This document shows, in pieces, positions 15,578-22,967 of a DNA stretch of 31,174 nt. The notes below the pieces were generated by a model. That model ran no database searches and was not told where the DNA came from. It saw only the letters and a list, made by a program, of their open reading frames with translations. Position 1 is the stretch's first letter, and every line of letters starts with the position of its first letter. Origin of the DNA: Sulfurimonas sp. UBA6014 (GTDB lineage Bacteria > Campylobacterota > Campylobacteria > Campylobacterales > Sulfurimonadaceae); contig DJAA01000044.1 in the NCBI GenBank assembly GCA_002428085.1, positions 31,214 to 62,387 on the forward strand, read 5' to 3'. The position numbers and the translations under genes were made by a program.

Positions 15578-17214
15578 TTAATTTTATACTGCTTTATTTT
15601 ATAGCCTATCTGGCGGACGGTCATACCAAGTTGTATCGCAGCTTTTGTTTGTATCCCCCGATTGTCTATTAAAGCTTGTAAGATAGAGGCTTGTTCCATC
15701 TCTTGAAGACTTTTCTTCGTGAATACTTCTGGCGCTTGATTCGCATCTGGTGTTGGTATTGGTTGCGGAGTTTGCTTAGAAAGCAGAGGATGAGTTGACT
15801 CCCGTTGCGTGGACAAATGCATTTTTTGATAATTAAAAGGCAAGACATGATTGAGCATCTCAGGTGTAATATTGCCGTTTGGACAGATGAGAACAATGCG
15901 CTCCATAGTATTTTGCAATTCACGTATATTTCCAGGCCATGGATAATCAAGAAGTGACTCAAGGGCAGATTTGGAAAAGAACATCTCTTTACGATGCTCT
16001 TTCATGAACTTATGTAAGTAGTGCTCTACTAAGAGTTTCACATCTTCATATCTCTCTCTAAGAGGAGGAAGATTGACGGGTATGACATTGAGTCGGTAGT
16101 AGAGATCTTCACGAAATTCACCTTTTTTGACCATTTCTTCTAAGTTTCTATTTGTAGCAGCGACAAGCCGAACATTTGTTTTGATGGTTTTATTGCCGCC
16201 AACTCGTTCAAACTCTTGCTCTTGTAAAATTCTCAGGAGTTTCACCTGAAGAGCGGGTGTTATATCTCCAATCTCATCAAGAAATAAAGTGCCGCCGTCT
16301 GCTAATTCAAACCGACCTTTACGAGCCTCTTTGGCATCAGTAAAAGCACCTTTTTCATGACCAAAGAGTTCACTCTCTAAAAGCGTTTCACTAATAGCAG
16401 CACAATTTAATTTGATAAATGGACCGTTATTTCGTTTGCTAAGATTATGTACGGCTGTAGCTATCAGCTCTTTGCCAGTGCCTGTTTCTCCTCTTACCAA
16501 GATTGTGGCATCTGAGGGAGAGACCGTCTCTAACATGCTGTAAATCATTTGCATTTTGGTACTTTTACCGATGATATTTTCAAATTTGTATTCACTTAAG
16601 GCTTGATTTTTATAGTATGTTTTTAGCTCCGCAAGAGTCTCTTTTTCTTTGCTAAACTGTTTTTCTCTTGCTAAAGTGCCACAAAAAAGCGACCCAACAA
16701 TGGTCAACATATGAACAATATCATCAAAGTTCATCATGGAAGTTTCAAGGATATTTGCTGAAATGACACCGATGACTTCATTTTTTTGGATGACAGGAAC
16801 AGCAACATAGGAGATTGATTTTGTATTGATTGTCCCGATTTTATTGAGATAGTTGATGTTTTGATGGATATTTTCTATAACAACAGGCTCTGCACTTTGA
16901 GCTGCAAGACCAGTTGCCCCTTCTCCAATTTTGTAAGTAGCCATTTTTTGTTGTTGCGGAGTGATATCTATAGCCGAGTGTAACTCAAGGAGGGATGAAT
17001 CATCATTGAGTATAAATAAAGTACAACGTTCAAGGTAGTGATTTCTCTTGAGTGTACGCATCCCTTTTTCGATGCACTCTTTGACATCAACGCTATTTGA
17101 CAACATAACGGCAATATCATATAAAATATTGATTTCATTGTAAGAAAATGCCAGCTTACAGGTTTTGCAAGATTCTTTGTCGGGTAGTTTTATGAGATTG
17201 GGCATTTTTTCCAA
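15571..17214 (-). CDS. nifA: Nif-specific sigma-54 activator NifA
   Basis: A 547-residue GAF-AAA+-Fis activator. The N terminus has C16-x2-C19. The GAF domain covers about 30-185. The AAA+ domain covers about 213-445, with Walker A GETGTGKE (242-249), Walker B GTLFLDE (308-314) and the sigma-54-contacting loop GAFTDA (289-294) instead of the usual GAFTGA. The C-terminal helix-turn-helix reads KAAIQLGMTVRQIGYKIKQY, close to NifA. The cysteine-pair linker of O2-sensitive alphaproteobacterial NifA is absent. No nifL is visible. It is divergent from the thiol peroxidase unit. AT-rich DNA precedes the start. Confidence 0.95.
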   Translation of the reverse strand: MEKMPNLIKLPDKESCKTCKLAFSYNEINILYDIAVMLSNSVDVKECIEKGMRTLKRNHYLERCTLFILNDDSSLLELHSAIDITPQQQKMATYKIGEGATGLAAQSAEPVVIENIHQNINYLNKIGTINTKSISYVAVPVIQKNEVIGVISANILETSMMNFDDIVHMLTIVGSLFCGTLAREKQFSKEKETLAELKTYYKNQALSEYKFENIIGKSTKMQMIYSMLETVSPSDATILVRGETGTGKELIATAVHNLSKRNNGPFIKLNCAAISETLLESELFGHEKGAFTDAKEARKGRFELADGGTLFLDEIGDITPALQVKLLRILQEQEFERVGGNKTIKTNVRLVAATNRNLEEMVKKGEFREDLYYRLNVIPVNLPPLRERYEDVKLLVEHYLHKFMKEHRKEMFFSKSALESLLDYPWPGNIRELQNTMERIVLICPNGNITPEMLNHVLPFNYQKMHLSTQRESTHPLLSKQTPQPIPTPDANQAPEVFTKKSLQEMEQASILQALIDNRGIQTKAAIQLGMTVRQIGYKIKQYKINF

Positions 17215-17288
17215 CTTTTTTTATAATAATTATACATAGTCTTTATGCATTATAATGTATATAATTTAATCAAAATAAAAAATAAAAA

Positions 17289-17304
17289 TAGAACAAAAAT
17301 TGCA
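17289..17304 (+). promoter_or_regulatory. Probable sigma-54 promoter of the thiol peroxidase-nifQ-MoxR unit
   Basis: Reads TAGAACAAAAATTGCA. AG at 17290-17291 and GC at 17302-17303 are 10 bases apart. The GC is 36 bases before the ATG at 17339. It has TTGC rather than ATGC at -12, the closest of the set to the classical consensus there. Confidence 0.72.
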
Positions 17305-17338
17305 ATACAAAATAATATATCATAGTAAATGGAATAAA

Positions 17339-17893
17339 ATGAAAATAACAGTACATGGAATACCAACAGAGCTTATGGGAAAAGAGGTATTAGTCGGTCA
17401 TGAAGCACCCGCAGCAAGAATTACAAAGCTTGATGGGACTAAAAATGTAATAGGGATGATAGCTCCAAATATTCAGTTTATTGTTGCCATCCCATCACTC
17501 AAAACAGAGGTATGCTCTTTGGGTGCAAAAAAAATCAATGACTTGGTAAAAAATCTTAAAAAAATTGACACAATAATAGTGACGACAGATGATATTGAAT
17601 CTGTCAAAAACTTTTTATCCAAAGAGTCTATAGAGGGTGTCCAATTTGTTATAGATACAGATCGCCAATTTGCTAAAAAATTCGGTCTCTTAATCAGTGA
17701 AGGGAAGCTAAAAGACCGTTTGGCGCGAGCAGTATTTATCGTTGACCGTGAAGGTATTATCGCTCATAAAGAGATAGTGAGTGAGATTGTAGATGAAGTG
17801 AATTATGATGCATGTATAGAAGCGATTGAAAATATTACAAAAGCAAACAAAAAGGGGCATGGGCATACGCATGAGAACTGGATGACAGTATGA
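17339..17893 (+). CDS. Thiol peroxidase (Tpx family), resolving Cys missing
   Basis: A 184-residue peroxiredoxin from the ATG at 17339; a TTG at 17300 is inside the sigma-54 -12 element and is not a credible start. The Tpx body is clear: MKITVHGIP, then IVAIPSLKTEVCSLGAKKIND with the peroxidatic C59, and the LKDRLARAVFIVDREG strand. The second Cys of classical Tpx (near residue 93-95) is replaced (KNFLSKES). A Cys exists at 159. The C terminus has a His-rich tail, GHGHTHE. It presumably detoxifies peroxide formed by nitrogenase-linked electron carriers, with recycling that differs from the two-Cys mechanism. Confidence 0.86.
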   Translation: MKITVHGIPTELMGKEVLVGHEAPAARITKLDGTKNVIGMIAPNIQFIVAIPSLKTEVCSLGAKKINDLVKNLKKIDTIIVTTDDIESVKNFLSKESIEGVQFVIDTDRQFAKKFGLLISEGKLKDRLARAVFIVDREGIIAHKEIVSEIVDEVNYDACIEAIENITKANKKGHGHTHENWMTV

Positions 17894-17918
17894 CACGATA
17901 TAAAATAAAGGGGCGCTT

Positions 17919-18212
17919 ATGGTTAATATTTTTTTAGAAAATGACAATATTAATGTCAAAGTACCAAATACTAAGTCACTTCGATATGTTGCTACGAAAA
18001 CTGGCGCTTCCATGGAATTTGGATGTCGAGTCGGAGATTGTTTGACATGTGTAGCAAGGGTGAAGTCGGGTATGGAGTTTTTAAATAAGAAAAATGATAA
18101 AGAGATAAAAGCATTAGAAATCTTAGCGATGAATGTTGAAGGACTTCGTTTGATGTGTCAATGCAACGTTGAAGCTGATGAGGGCGAGATTGTCATCTCG
18201 TATGGTTTTTAA
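17919..18212 (+). CDS. [2Fe-2S] ferredoxin
   Basis: A 97-residue ferredoxin with C36, C41, C44 (FGCRVGDCLTC) and C80 (RLMCQC). It is paralogous to the 9305 ferredoxin (same FGC-x4-C-x2-C and SGMEFL). AAAGGGGCG precedes the ATG. Its stop overlaps the start of the flavodiiron gene (TAATG), so it is likely the electron donor to that enzyme. Confidence 0.88.
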   Translation: MVNIFLENDNINVKVPNTKSLRYVATKTGASMEFGCRVGDCLTCVARVKSGMEFLNKKNDKEIKALEILAMNVEGLRLMCQCNVEADEGEIVISYGF

Positions 18213-19441
18213 TGTTGAGTAAAACTACAAAAGTATCGACAAGTGTAGACTTCATAGGTGCTTTTGATCCGCAGATTCGTACTTTTGACATTATTATGAA
18301 AACGGCTAATGGCAGTTCCTACAACAGTTACCTTATTCGTGGAAGCGAGGGAGTTGCTGTGATGGATACGGTCAAAAAAGAGTTCTCAGAAGATTTTTTT
18401 CATAGTTTAGAGCTTCTGTGTAAGTATGATGAAATCAAATATATTGTGCTGCATCATCTTGAGCCTGATCATTCGGGTGCGCTTGTTGAGTTGATGCAAA
18501 AAGCGCCTCGTGCGCAGCTTATCATCTCAGGGCGAGCCGTTATGATGTTGAAAGGTTTGCTCAAAAAAGAGATTGCTTTTGAGGTGGCCAACACAGGAAA
18601 AACAATCTCTCTTGGAGATAAAACGATAGAGTTCTTAAGTACACCATTTTTACATTGGCCCGATACGATGAGCTCTTATTTGCATGAAGATAAAGTTTTA
18701 TTTAGTGGGGATGTTTTTGGAAGTCACTATTATGATGAGAGACTTTTTGATGATAAAGTTGGCGATTTTTCTTATGCTTTTAAGTACTACTATGACCATA
18801 TTATGCGTCCGTTTAAACTCTATGTTCGTCAAGCTCTCAAACTTTATTCCAAATTTAATATCGATATTATCGCCCCCTTGCATGGTCCAATTTTACGTTC
18901 AAACCCTCAATATTATATAGATAAGTATGCCCAGTGGAGCAGTGAGGCAAAATTTAGAAAACATGAGTTTGGTCAAAAAATGATTTGTGTTTTTTACATG
19001 TCTAGTTATGACAACACGCAAGAGATGGCAAAAAAAATCACAGAGGGTGCAGACTCAGTTGAAGGCGTTGTCGCAAGCATGTATGACTTAGCTTCTTTAG
19101 ATGAGCGCAATATGATTGATTTGCTTGAAGAGTCTGATGCGATTATAGTGGGCTCACCGACTATTAACGGAGATGCGGTAAAACCTGCATGGGACCTCCT
19201 TTCATGTATGGCTTTTTTAGAGAGCAATGGTAAAATCGGGGCTGCTTTTGGTTCGTATGGCTGGACGGGTGAAGCTCCCGAGATGCTTCATGACCGAATG
19301 CGTTGGTTAAAGTTTAGACTCCCTGTTCCTCCTTTAAAAATCAAACTTATCCCCACACAAGAGGAGCTTGAAAGTTGTGTTCTTTTTGGTCAAGAAGTTG
19401 CAGAGATAGCCATGGGAAAAATGGTGGAGATGGAGATATGA
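18212..19441 (+). CDS. Flavodiiron protein (FprA-type O2/NO reductase)
   Basis: A 409-residue two-domain flavodiiron protein. The beta-lactamase-like diiron domain has all ligands: H82, E84, D86 and H87 (HHLEPDHSG), H148 (FLHWPDT), D167 (FSGDVFG) and H224 (PLHGP). The flavodoxin domain follows from about 255 (VFYMSSYDNTQEMA, SPTINGD, GSYGWTGEAPEM). Such enzymes reduce O2 to water or NO to N2O. In a nif unit, with the coupled ferredoxin and thiol peroxidase, O2 scavenging to protect nitrogenase is the likely role. It overlaps the ferredoxin and nifQ. Confidence 0.94.
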   Translation: MLSKTTKVSTSVDFIGAFDPQIRTFDIIMKTANGSSYNSYLIRGSEGVAVMDTVKKEFSEDFFHSLELLCKYDEIKYIVLHHLEPDHSGALVELMQKAPRAQLIISGRAVMMLKGLLKKEIAFEVANTGKTISLGDKTIEFLSTPFLHWPDTMSSYLHEDKVLFSGDVFGSHYYDERLFDDKVGDFSYAFKYYYDHIMRPFKLYVRQALKLYSKFNIDIIAPLHGPILRSNPQYYIDKYAQWSSEAKFRKHEFGQKMICVFYMSSYDNTQEMAKKITEGADSVEGVVASMYDLASLDERNMIDLLEESDAIIVGSPTINGDAVKPAWDLLSCMAFLESNGKIGAAFGSYGWTGEAPEMLHDRMRWLKFRLPVPPLKIKLIPTQEELESCVLFGQEVAEIAMGKMVEMEI

Positions 19442-19770
19442 AAAAAGAACATATAAAAATGTATGAAGATCTTAAAAATCTTTTAGTCATGAATGCTTCA
19501 AGTTCATTTGCTAAAGAGGTCTTGGCCGAGAAGGTTGCAAAAACATCACTCGAGATGAATCATCTCTATCAAGATATGGGTTTTAAAAGCAGAATAGAAA
19601 TGGGAAAGTTTATGATGGAGAATTTTACCTCTTTAGCCAAACATAAGCCAAAAGAGAAACTCTGGAAAAAATACTTGTACGAGTCTATTAACGCTGTTGC
19701 TCCAGCTTGTGAAAATTGTAGTGACCAAGAGAGTTGTTTTCAATGTATTTTAAGTGAGATAAGTGCGTGA
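19438..19770 (+). CDS. nifQ: Short NifQ with rearranged Cys motif
   Basis: A 110-residue protein from the ATG overlapping the flavodiiron stop (ATGA). It matches the C-terminal half of NifQ: SLEMNHLYQDMGFKSRIEMGKFM, WKKYLYESI and APACENCSDQESCFQC. NifQ carries a Mo-Fe-S cluster and donates Mo to FeMo-co. The usual motif is Cys-x4-Cys-x2-Cys-x5-Cys. Here the first Cys position is Ala86, and the cysteines are C91, C94, C100 and C103 (C-x2-C-x5-C-x2-C). The length is well below the family's usual 165-200. Its stop overlaps the GTG of the MoxR gene. Confidence 0.87.
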   Translation: MKKEHIKMYEDLKNLLVMNASSSFAKEVLAEKVAKTSLEMNHLYQDMGFKSRIEMGKFMMENFTSLAKHKPKEKLWKKYLYESINAVAPACENCSDQESCFQCILSEISA

Positions 19771-20777
19771 GAACACCTTCGGTCTCTACTACAGAATTGT
19801 ATACACATATAGAGACACTCTTACGTACCAACACACCCCTTTTTATCCACGGTAGCCCTGGAATTGGGAAGTCGTATATCGTTGCAGATGTAGCAAGAAA
19901 AAATAATTTAGAACTTATTGATGTGCGTCTTTCGCAAATGGATCCAGTTGATTTACGCGGAGTGCCATCTATAAAAGATAATCAAACAGTTTGGATGCCG
20001 CCTGTTTTTTTCCCAAAAGATAGGGACTCTAAGGGAATTTTATTTTTAGATGAACTCAATGCTGCTCCTCCTTCGGTTCAAGCGGCAATTTATCAGCTTG
20101 TTTTAAACAGACAAATGGGTGAATACATTTTGCCTAAGGGGTGGAGAATTATATGTGCGGGTAACCGTATGAGTGACAGAGGCGTTGTGTTTCGTATGCC
20201 GACACCTTTGGCAAATCGCATGGTCCATCTGCATGTTCAGGCTCGATTTGAGGATTTTAAACTTTTTGCTATTAAAGCAGGACTCCATCCTTTTATAATC
20301 GGTTTTTTAAGTTTTCGCCCAGATTTGCTCTCAACCGAACCAGTTGTAGAAGACGATGCAAATCCTGCCTTTGCAACACCTAGAAGTTATCACATGCTCT
20401 CTAGTATTTTAAAAGCAAAAGAGGATATAAAAAGTATCTCCTCAATCATTTACGGAACAGTAGGGTATAGCGCAGGCATGGAGTTTGTCTCATACGTAAA
20501 AGTTTATGAAGAACTGCCTGATATTTTAGCAATTTATGATGGAGACTATCCAGAGATTAAAAATCAGCCAGCTCTTTTATATGCTCTTGTTTCTGCACTC
20601 GTTGAATACTTTGACGGCTCTGAGAAACATAAGAAACATCTATTTGTATTTGGTGAGATGCTGCCGCGAGAATTTAGTGTCATGCTGATAAAAGATATCA
20701 TCATAAAAGATGAATCAATAGCAACTTATAGTGCTTTTGAACTGTGGTTGGCTAAGTATGGCGAATATATCATCTAA
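19767..20777 (+). CDS. MoxR-type AAA+ ATPase linked to nifQ
   Basis: A 336-residue MoxR/CbbQ/NorQ-type ATPase. Walker A is GSPGIGKS (29-36), the family motif VDLRGVP follows, Walker B is ILFLDELNAAPPSVQAAIYQL (LDE at 94-96), sensor-1 is AGNR (N133), and the arginine-finger region is PLANRMVHL. The GTG start overlaps the nifQ stop (GTGA), and the gene overlaps the VWA gene by 20 bases. MoxR ATPases remodel metalloenzymes with VWA partners. Expression with nifQ under a sigma-54 promoter points to nitrogenase or Mo-cofactor maturation. The substrate is unknown. Confidence 0.87.
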   Translation: MRTPSVSTTELYTHIETLLRTNTPLFIHGSPGIGKSYIVADVARKNNLELIDVRLSQMDPVDLRGVPSIKDNQTVWMPPVFFPKDRDSKGILFLDELNAAPPSVQAAIYQLVLNRQMGEYILPKGWRIICAGNRMSDRGVVFRMPTPLANRMVHLHVQARFEDFKLFAIKAGLHPFIIGFLSFRPDLLSTEPVVEDDANPAFATPRSYHMLSSILKAKEDIKSISSIIYGTVGYSAGMEFVSYVKVYEELPDILAIYDGDYPEIKNQPALLYALVSALVEYFDGSEKHKKHLFVFGEMLPREFSVMLIKDIIIKDESIATYSAFELWLAKYGEYII

Positions 20778-21912
20778 ATTTCTTATCGCTTTAGAAAAAA
20801 TAAGAGTGCAGTTTCTTTTTGACCACCCATTTTTAAGTGTTATGGCGCTCTCTTTGCCTATCCATTTTAGAAAAAATAGCCATGAAGCTTTTGAGACTGA
20901 TGGCACGGCTATTTTTGTAGATGCCACTCTCTCGGACACCTTCAGTGAGCAACAGCTGAAATATATATATGCACACACCCTTCTTCATATTTTACTCAAG
21001 CATCCATTTAGAATGGGTGGCAGAGACCACAGCATCTGGAATCGCAGCAGTGATATAGCTATAAACTTGTTGCTTGGCGATTTTGAGCTGATTGGTGAGA
21101 GACCTGAGAATGAAGTTATGCTGGAAAAATTTTGCAATAAAAGTGTTGAAGAAATTTATAATATTCTTTATCAGGAAGCCCAAGATACGAAAGAAACACC
21201 AGATGATGAAAACCCTCAAGAGCAAAAACTTGACCTTATCGAAAATGTCGCTAAGACAGACTCAGCTCAAGAAGAGATAGATACCCTCATCGTTCAAGCC
21301 ATGGGCGCAGCAAAAAAACAAGGCAATATTCCCTCCTCTTTTTTGGAGGCAATCCATGAAATTATCGCGCCAAAAATTGATTTAGAGACACTATTGCACA
21401 CATATATGATGAAAAGTTTCTTTGACAAGCAAAGTAATTTTTCAAGACCCAATCGCAGATTTATCCATCAAAATATCTACTTGCCTGGTTACACACAAGA
21501 GCAGAAACGTCTCAATTTAATCATAGCTCTTGATAGGTCCATGAGTATAAACAAAGAGACTTTTGCAAAGTTTTTAGGCATTATAGATTCAGTTCTTAGA
21601 ATGAGTAGTGACTTTAAAGTTACCGTGATTCCCTTTGATGAGAGTGTTGCTGTTGAGAAAATTCTAACATATGATGCACAAGAGATGAACCCTGTTGTGA
21701 TGTTTGAAAAAGGAAATGGAGGAACGCTTTTTGAACCTGTTGTAAAATATTTAAACCGTGCAAGTGAGATGGAGTCAACATTGATAGTTTTAAGTGATGG
21801 CTTTTTTAAAATCGAGAGTGCGCCTCCCATGAATACTCTGTTTTTAGTGAGTGAGAAACAGAATATGAAAAGATTTGAAGCGTATGGCGATGTGTTTTAT
21901 TTTGATATGTAG
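20758..21912 (+). CDS. VWA-like/DUF2201 metallopeptidase-domain protein, MoxR partner
   Basis: A 384-residue protein; the ATG at 20758 lies inside the MoxR gene end. The N-terminal domain is the DUF2201 zincin-like fold with HTLLHILLKH (H73, H77, H82) and WNRSSDIAINLLL. The usual Glu of HExxH is Thr, so peptidase activity is doubtful. A low-complexity linker (about 141-200) leads to the VWA domain, with an intact metal-binding DxSxS (D259-S261-S263) in LIIALDRSMS. Such proteins pair with MoxR ATPases, with VWA acting as substrate adaptor. The target is inferred to be a nif protein. Confidence 0.82.
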   Translation: MANISSKFLIALEKIRVQFLFDHPFLSVMALSLPIHFRKNSHEAFETDGTAIFVDATLSDTFSEQQLKYIYAHTLLHILLKHPFRMGGRDHSIWNRSSDIAINLLLGDFELIGERPENEVMLEKFCNKSVEEIYNILYQEAQDTKETPDDENPQEQKLDLIENVAKTDSAQEEIDTLIVQAMGAAKKQGNIPSSFLEAIHEIIAPKIDLETLLHTYMMKSFFDKQSNFSRPNRRFIHQNIYLPGYTQEQKRLNLIIALDRSMSINKETFAKFLGIIDSVLRMSSDFKVTVIPFDESVAVEKILTYDAQEMNPVVMFEKGNGGTLFEPVVKYLNRASEMESTLIVLSDGFFKIESAPPMNTLFLVSEKQNMKRFEAYGDVFYFDM

Positions 21913-21924
21913 AGTAGATAGAAT

Positions 21925-22626
21925 ATGCATGAGTTAAGTTATAAAGAAGAGATCGAAGAGCTTCAAAATGAGAAGGAGTATGAAAAAAAAGGTGATGAAA
22001 AATATTTACATCATAAAGATGTTGAAGCCCGCTTAGAATGGGCGTTTTATCGTCCCTCTGGCTCACACCCACATCAGGTAGCGGATGAAGATACAAGTGT
22101 TGCTATCATGGGCTTTAACCACTCAAGACTTGGTGCATTAGAGCGTTTTACGCTGCTAAATCCCGAGGTAATCAAGCGTGATTTTTTAAGACAAAAAATA
22201 AGAAATAGAAGTAGAATGCTTTTTCGAGCTATGATTGATGATGACTTTGAAGAGTTGGTGAGTGTATTGCAAAAATATCCGATTTTTTTTGATTTAGCTT
22301 ACGACCAGATGATCAATGGACGCATTTGGAATGAGATATATGCTAGTCCTCTTTGGGCTTCAATATTTTTAGATATTGCGTCCAAGAGAAGTGATGAGAG
22401 ATTGTTAAATGGCATCAAACGTAGATTGCAGCCAATTAGAAACTTGAATATTGAGCAGGCTAAAGCCTATTTAGAGAGGCTGTGTGAACAAGTACAAAAA
22501 TTGCATCATGATATAAAACTGCATTATGTCGATGAATTTGAAAAATGGATAGATAGTATTCACTTGCATCCGTTACAAAAAATTGTTTGGCAAAAGCAAA
22601 TCAATATTTTAAAAGAGAAATCATGA
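21925..22626 (+). CDS. Unrecognised protein in the nif MoxR/VWA operon
   Basis: A 233-residue soluble protein I do not recognise. It has no signal peptide or membrane segment. The first 35 residues are highly charged (coiled-coil-like, with KEEIEELQNEKEYEKK). The middle holds LEWAFYRPSG, MGFNHSRLGALERF and several predicted helices; the C terminus is helical with LHHDIKLHYVDEFEKWID. It lies 12 bases after the VWA gene and overlaps the next gene by ATGA. The position suggests a third component of the MoxR/VWA system, either substrate adaptor or cofactor. Confidence 0.65.
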   Translation: MHELSYKEEIEELQNEKEYEKKGDEKYLHHKDVEARLEWAFYRPSGSHPHQVADEDTSVAIMGFNHSRLGALERFTLLNPEVIKRDFLRQKIRNRSRMLFRAMIDDDFEELVSVLQKYPIFFDLAYDQMINGRIWNEIYASPLWASIFLDIASKRSDERLLNGIKRRLQPIRNLNIEQAKAYLERLCEQVQKLHHDIKLHYVDEFEKWIDSIHLHPLQKIVWQKQINILKEKS

Positions 22627-22862
22627 ACCAAATTATTAGAAGTGTGATGAAAGCTATCTATAATCTCAGTGATGAAGATAATTATAATGTGTATGATGCT
22701 AAAGATATCGCTGGATATATCGGTTTAGAGAAAGATGTAGTTGATAAAGCAATAGCTACCCTTTATGAAGCAGGTTTTTTAGGTGAATGCATGAGCCTGA
22801 GTGATGATGGGATAGAAACTTTTTATTTAACAGATAAAGCAATTGATTTAGTAGAACAATGA
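22623..22862 (+). CDS. Small winged-helix-like protein in the MoxR/VWA operon
   Basis: A 79-residue protein whose ATG overlaps the previous stop (ATGA). The pattern YDAKDIAGYIGLEKDVVDKAIATLYEAGFLG resembles a winged helix-turn-helix. Such domains can bind DNA or mediate protein-protein contacts. The family is not identified. It is the last sizeable gene of the coupled run beginning at 17339. Confidence 0.62.
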   Translation: MNQIIRSVMKAIYNLSDEDNYNVYDAKDIAGYIGLEKDVVDKAIATLYEAGFLGECMSLSDDGIETFYLTDKAIDLVEQ

Positions 22863-22939
22863 AGGCTTATGCACAGAAGTTTTTGAGTGAAACTGGAAGT
22901 CTTTGTTTGAAATTTTTAGAGGATAAAGTGCTATCATAA
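22859..22939 (+). CDS. Possible 26-residue small protein
   Basis: A short frame, MKAYAQKFLSETGSLCLKF and on to a TAA, whose ATG overlaps the preceding stop (ATGA), the same coupling used by several genes here. It has one Cys and an amphipathic look. It could be real or chance; only the overlap pattern supports it. Confidence 0.28.
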   Translation: MKAYAQKFLSETGSLCLKFLEDKVLS

Positions 22940-22967
22940 TAAGATATTTTAACATAAGGAATATACC

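Noticed and set aside
17300..17338. TTG start for the thiol peroxidase gene
   Set aside because: The TTG is the -12 element of the sigma-54 promoter, upstream of the expected transcript start; the ATG at 17339 gives the normal Tpx N terminus.
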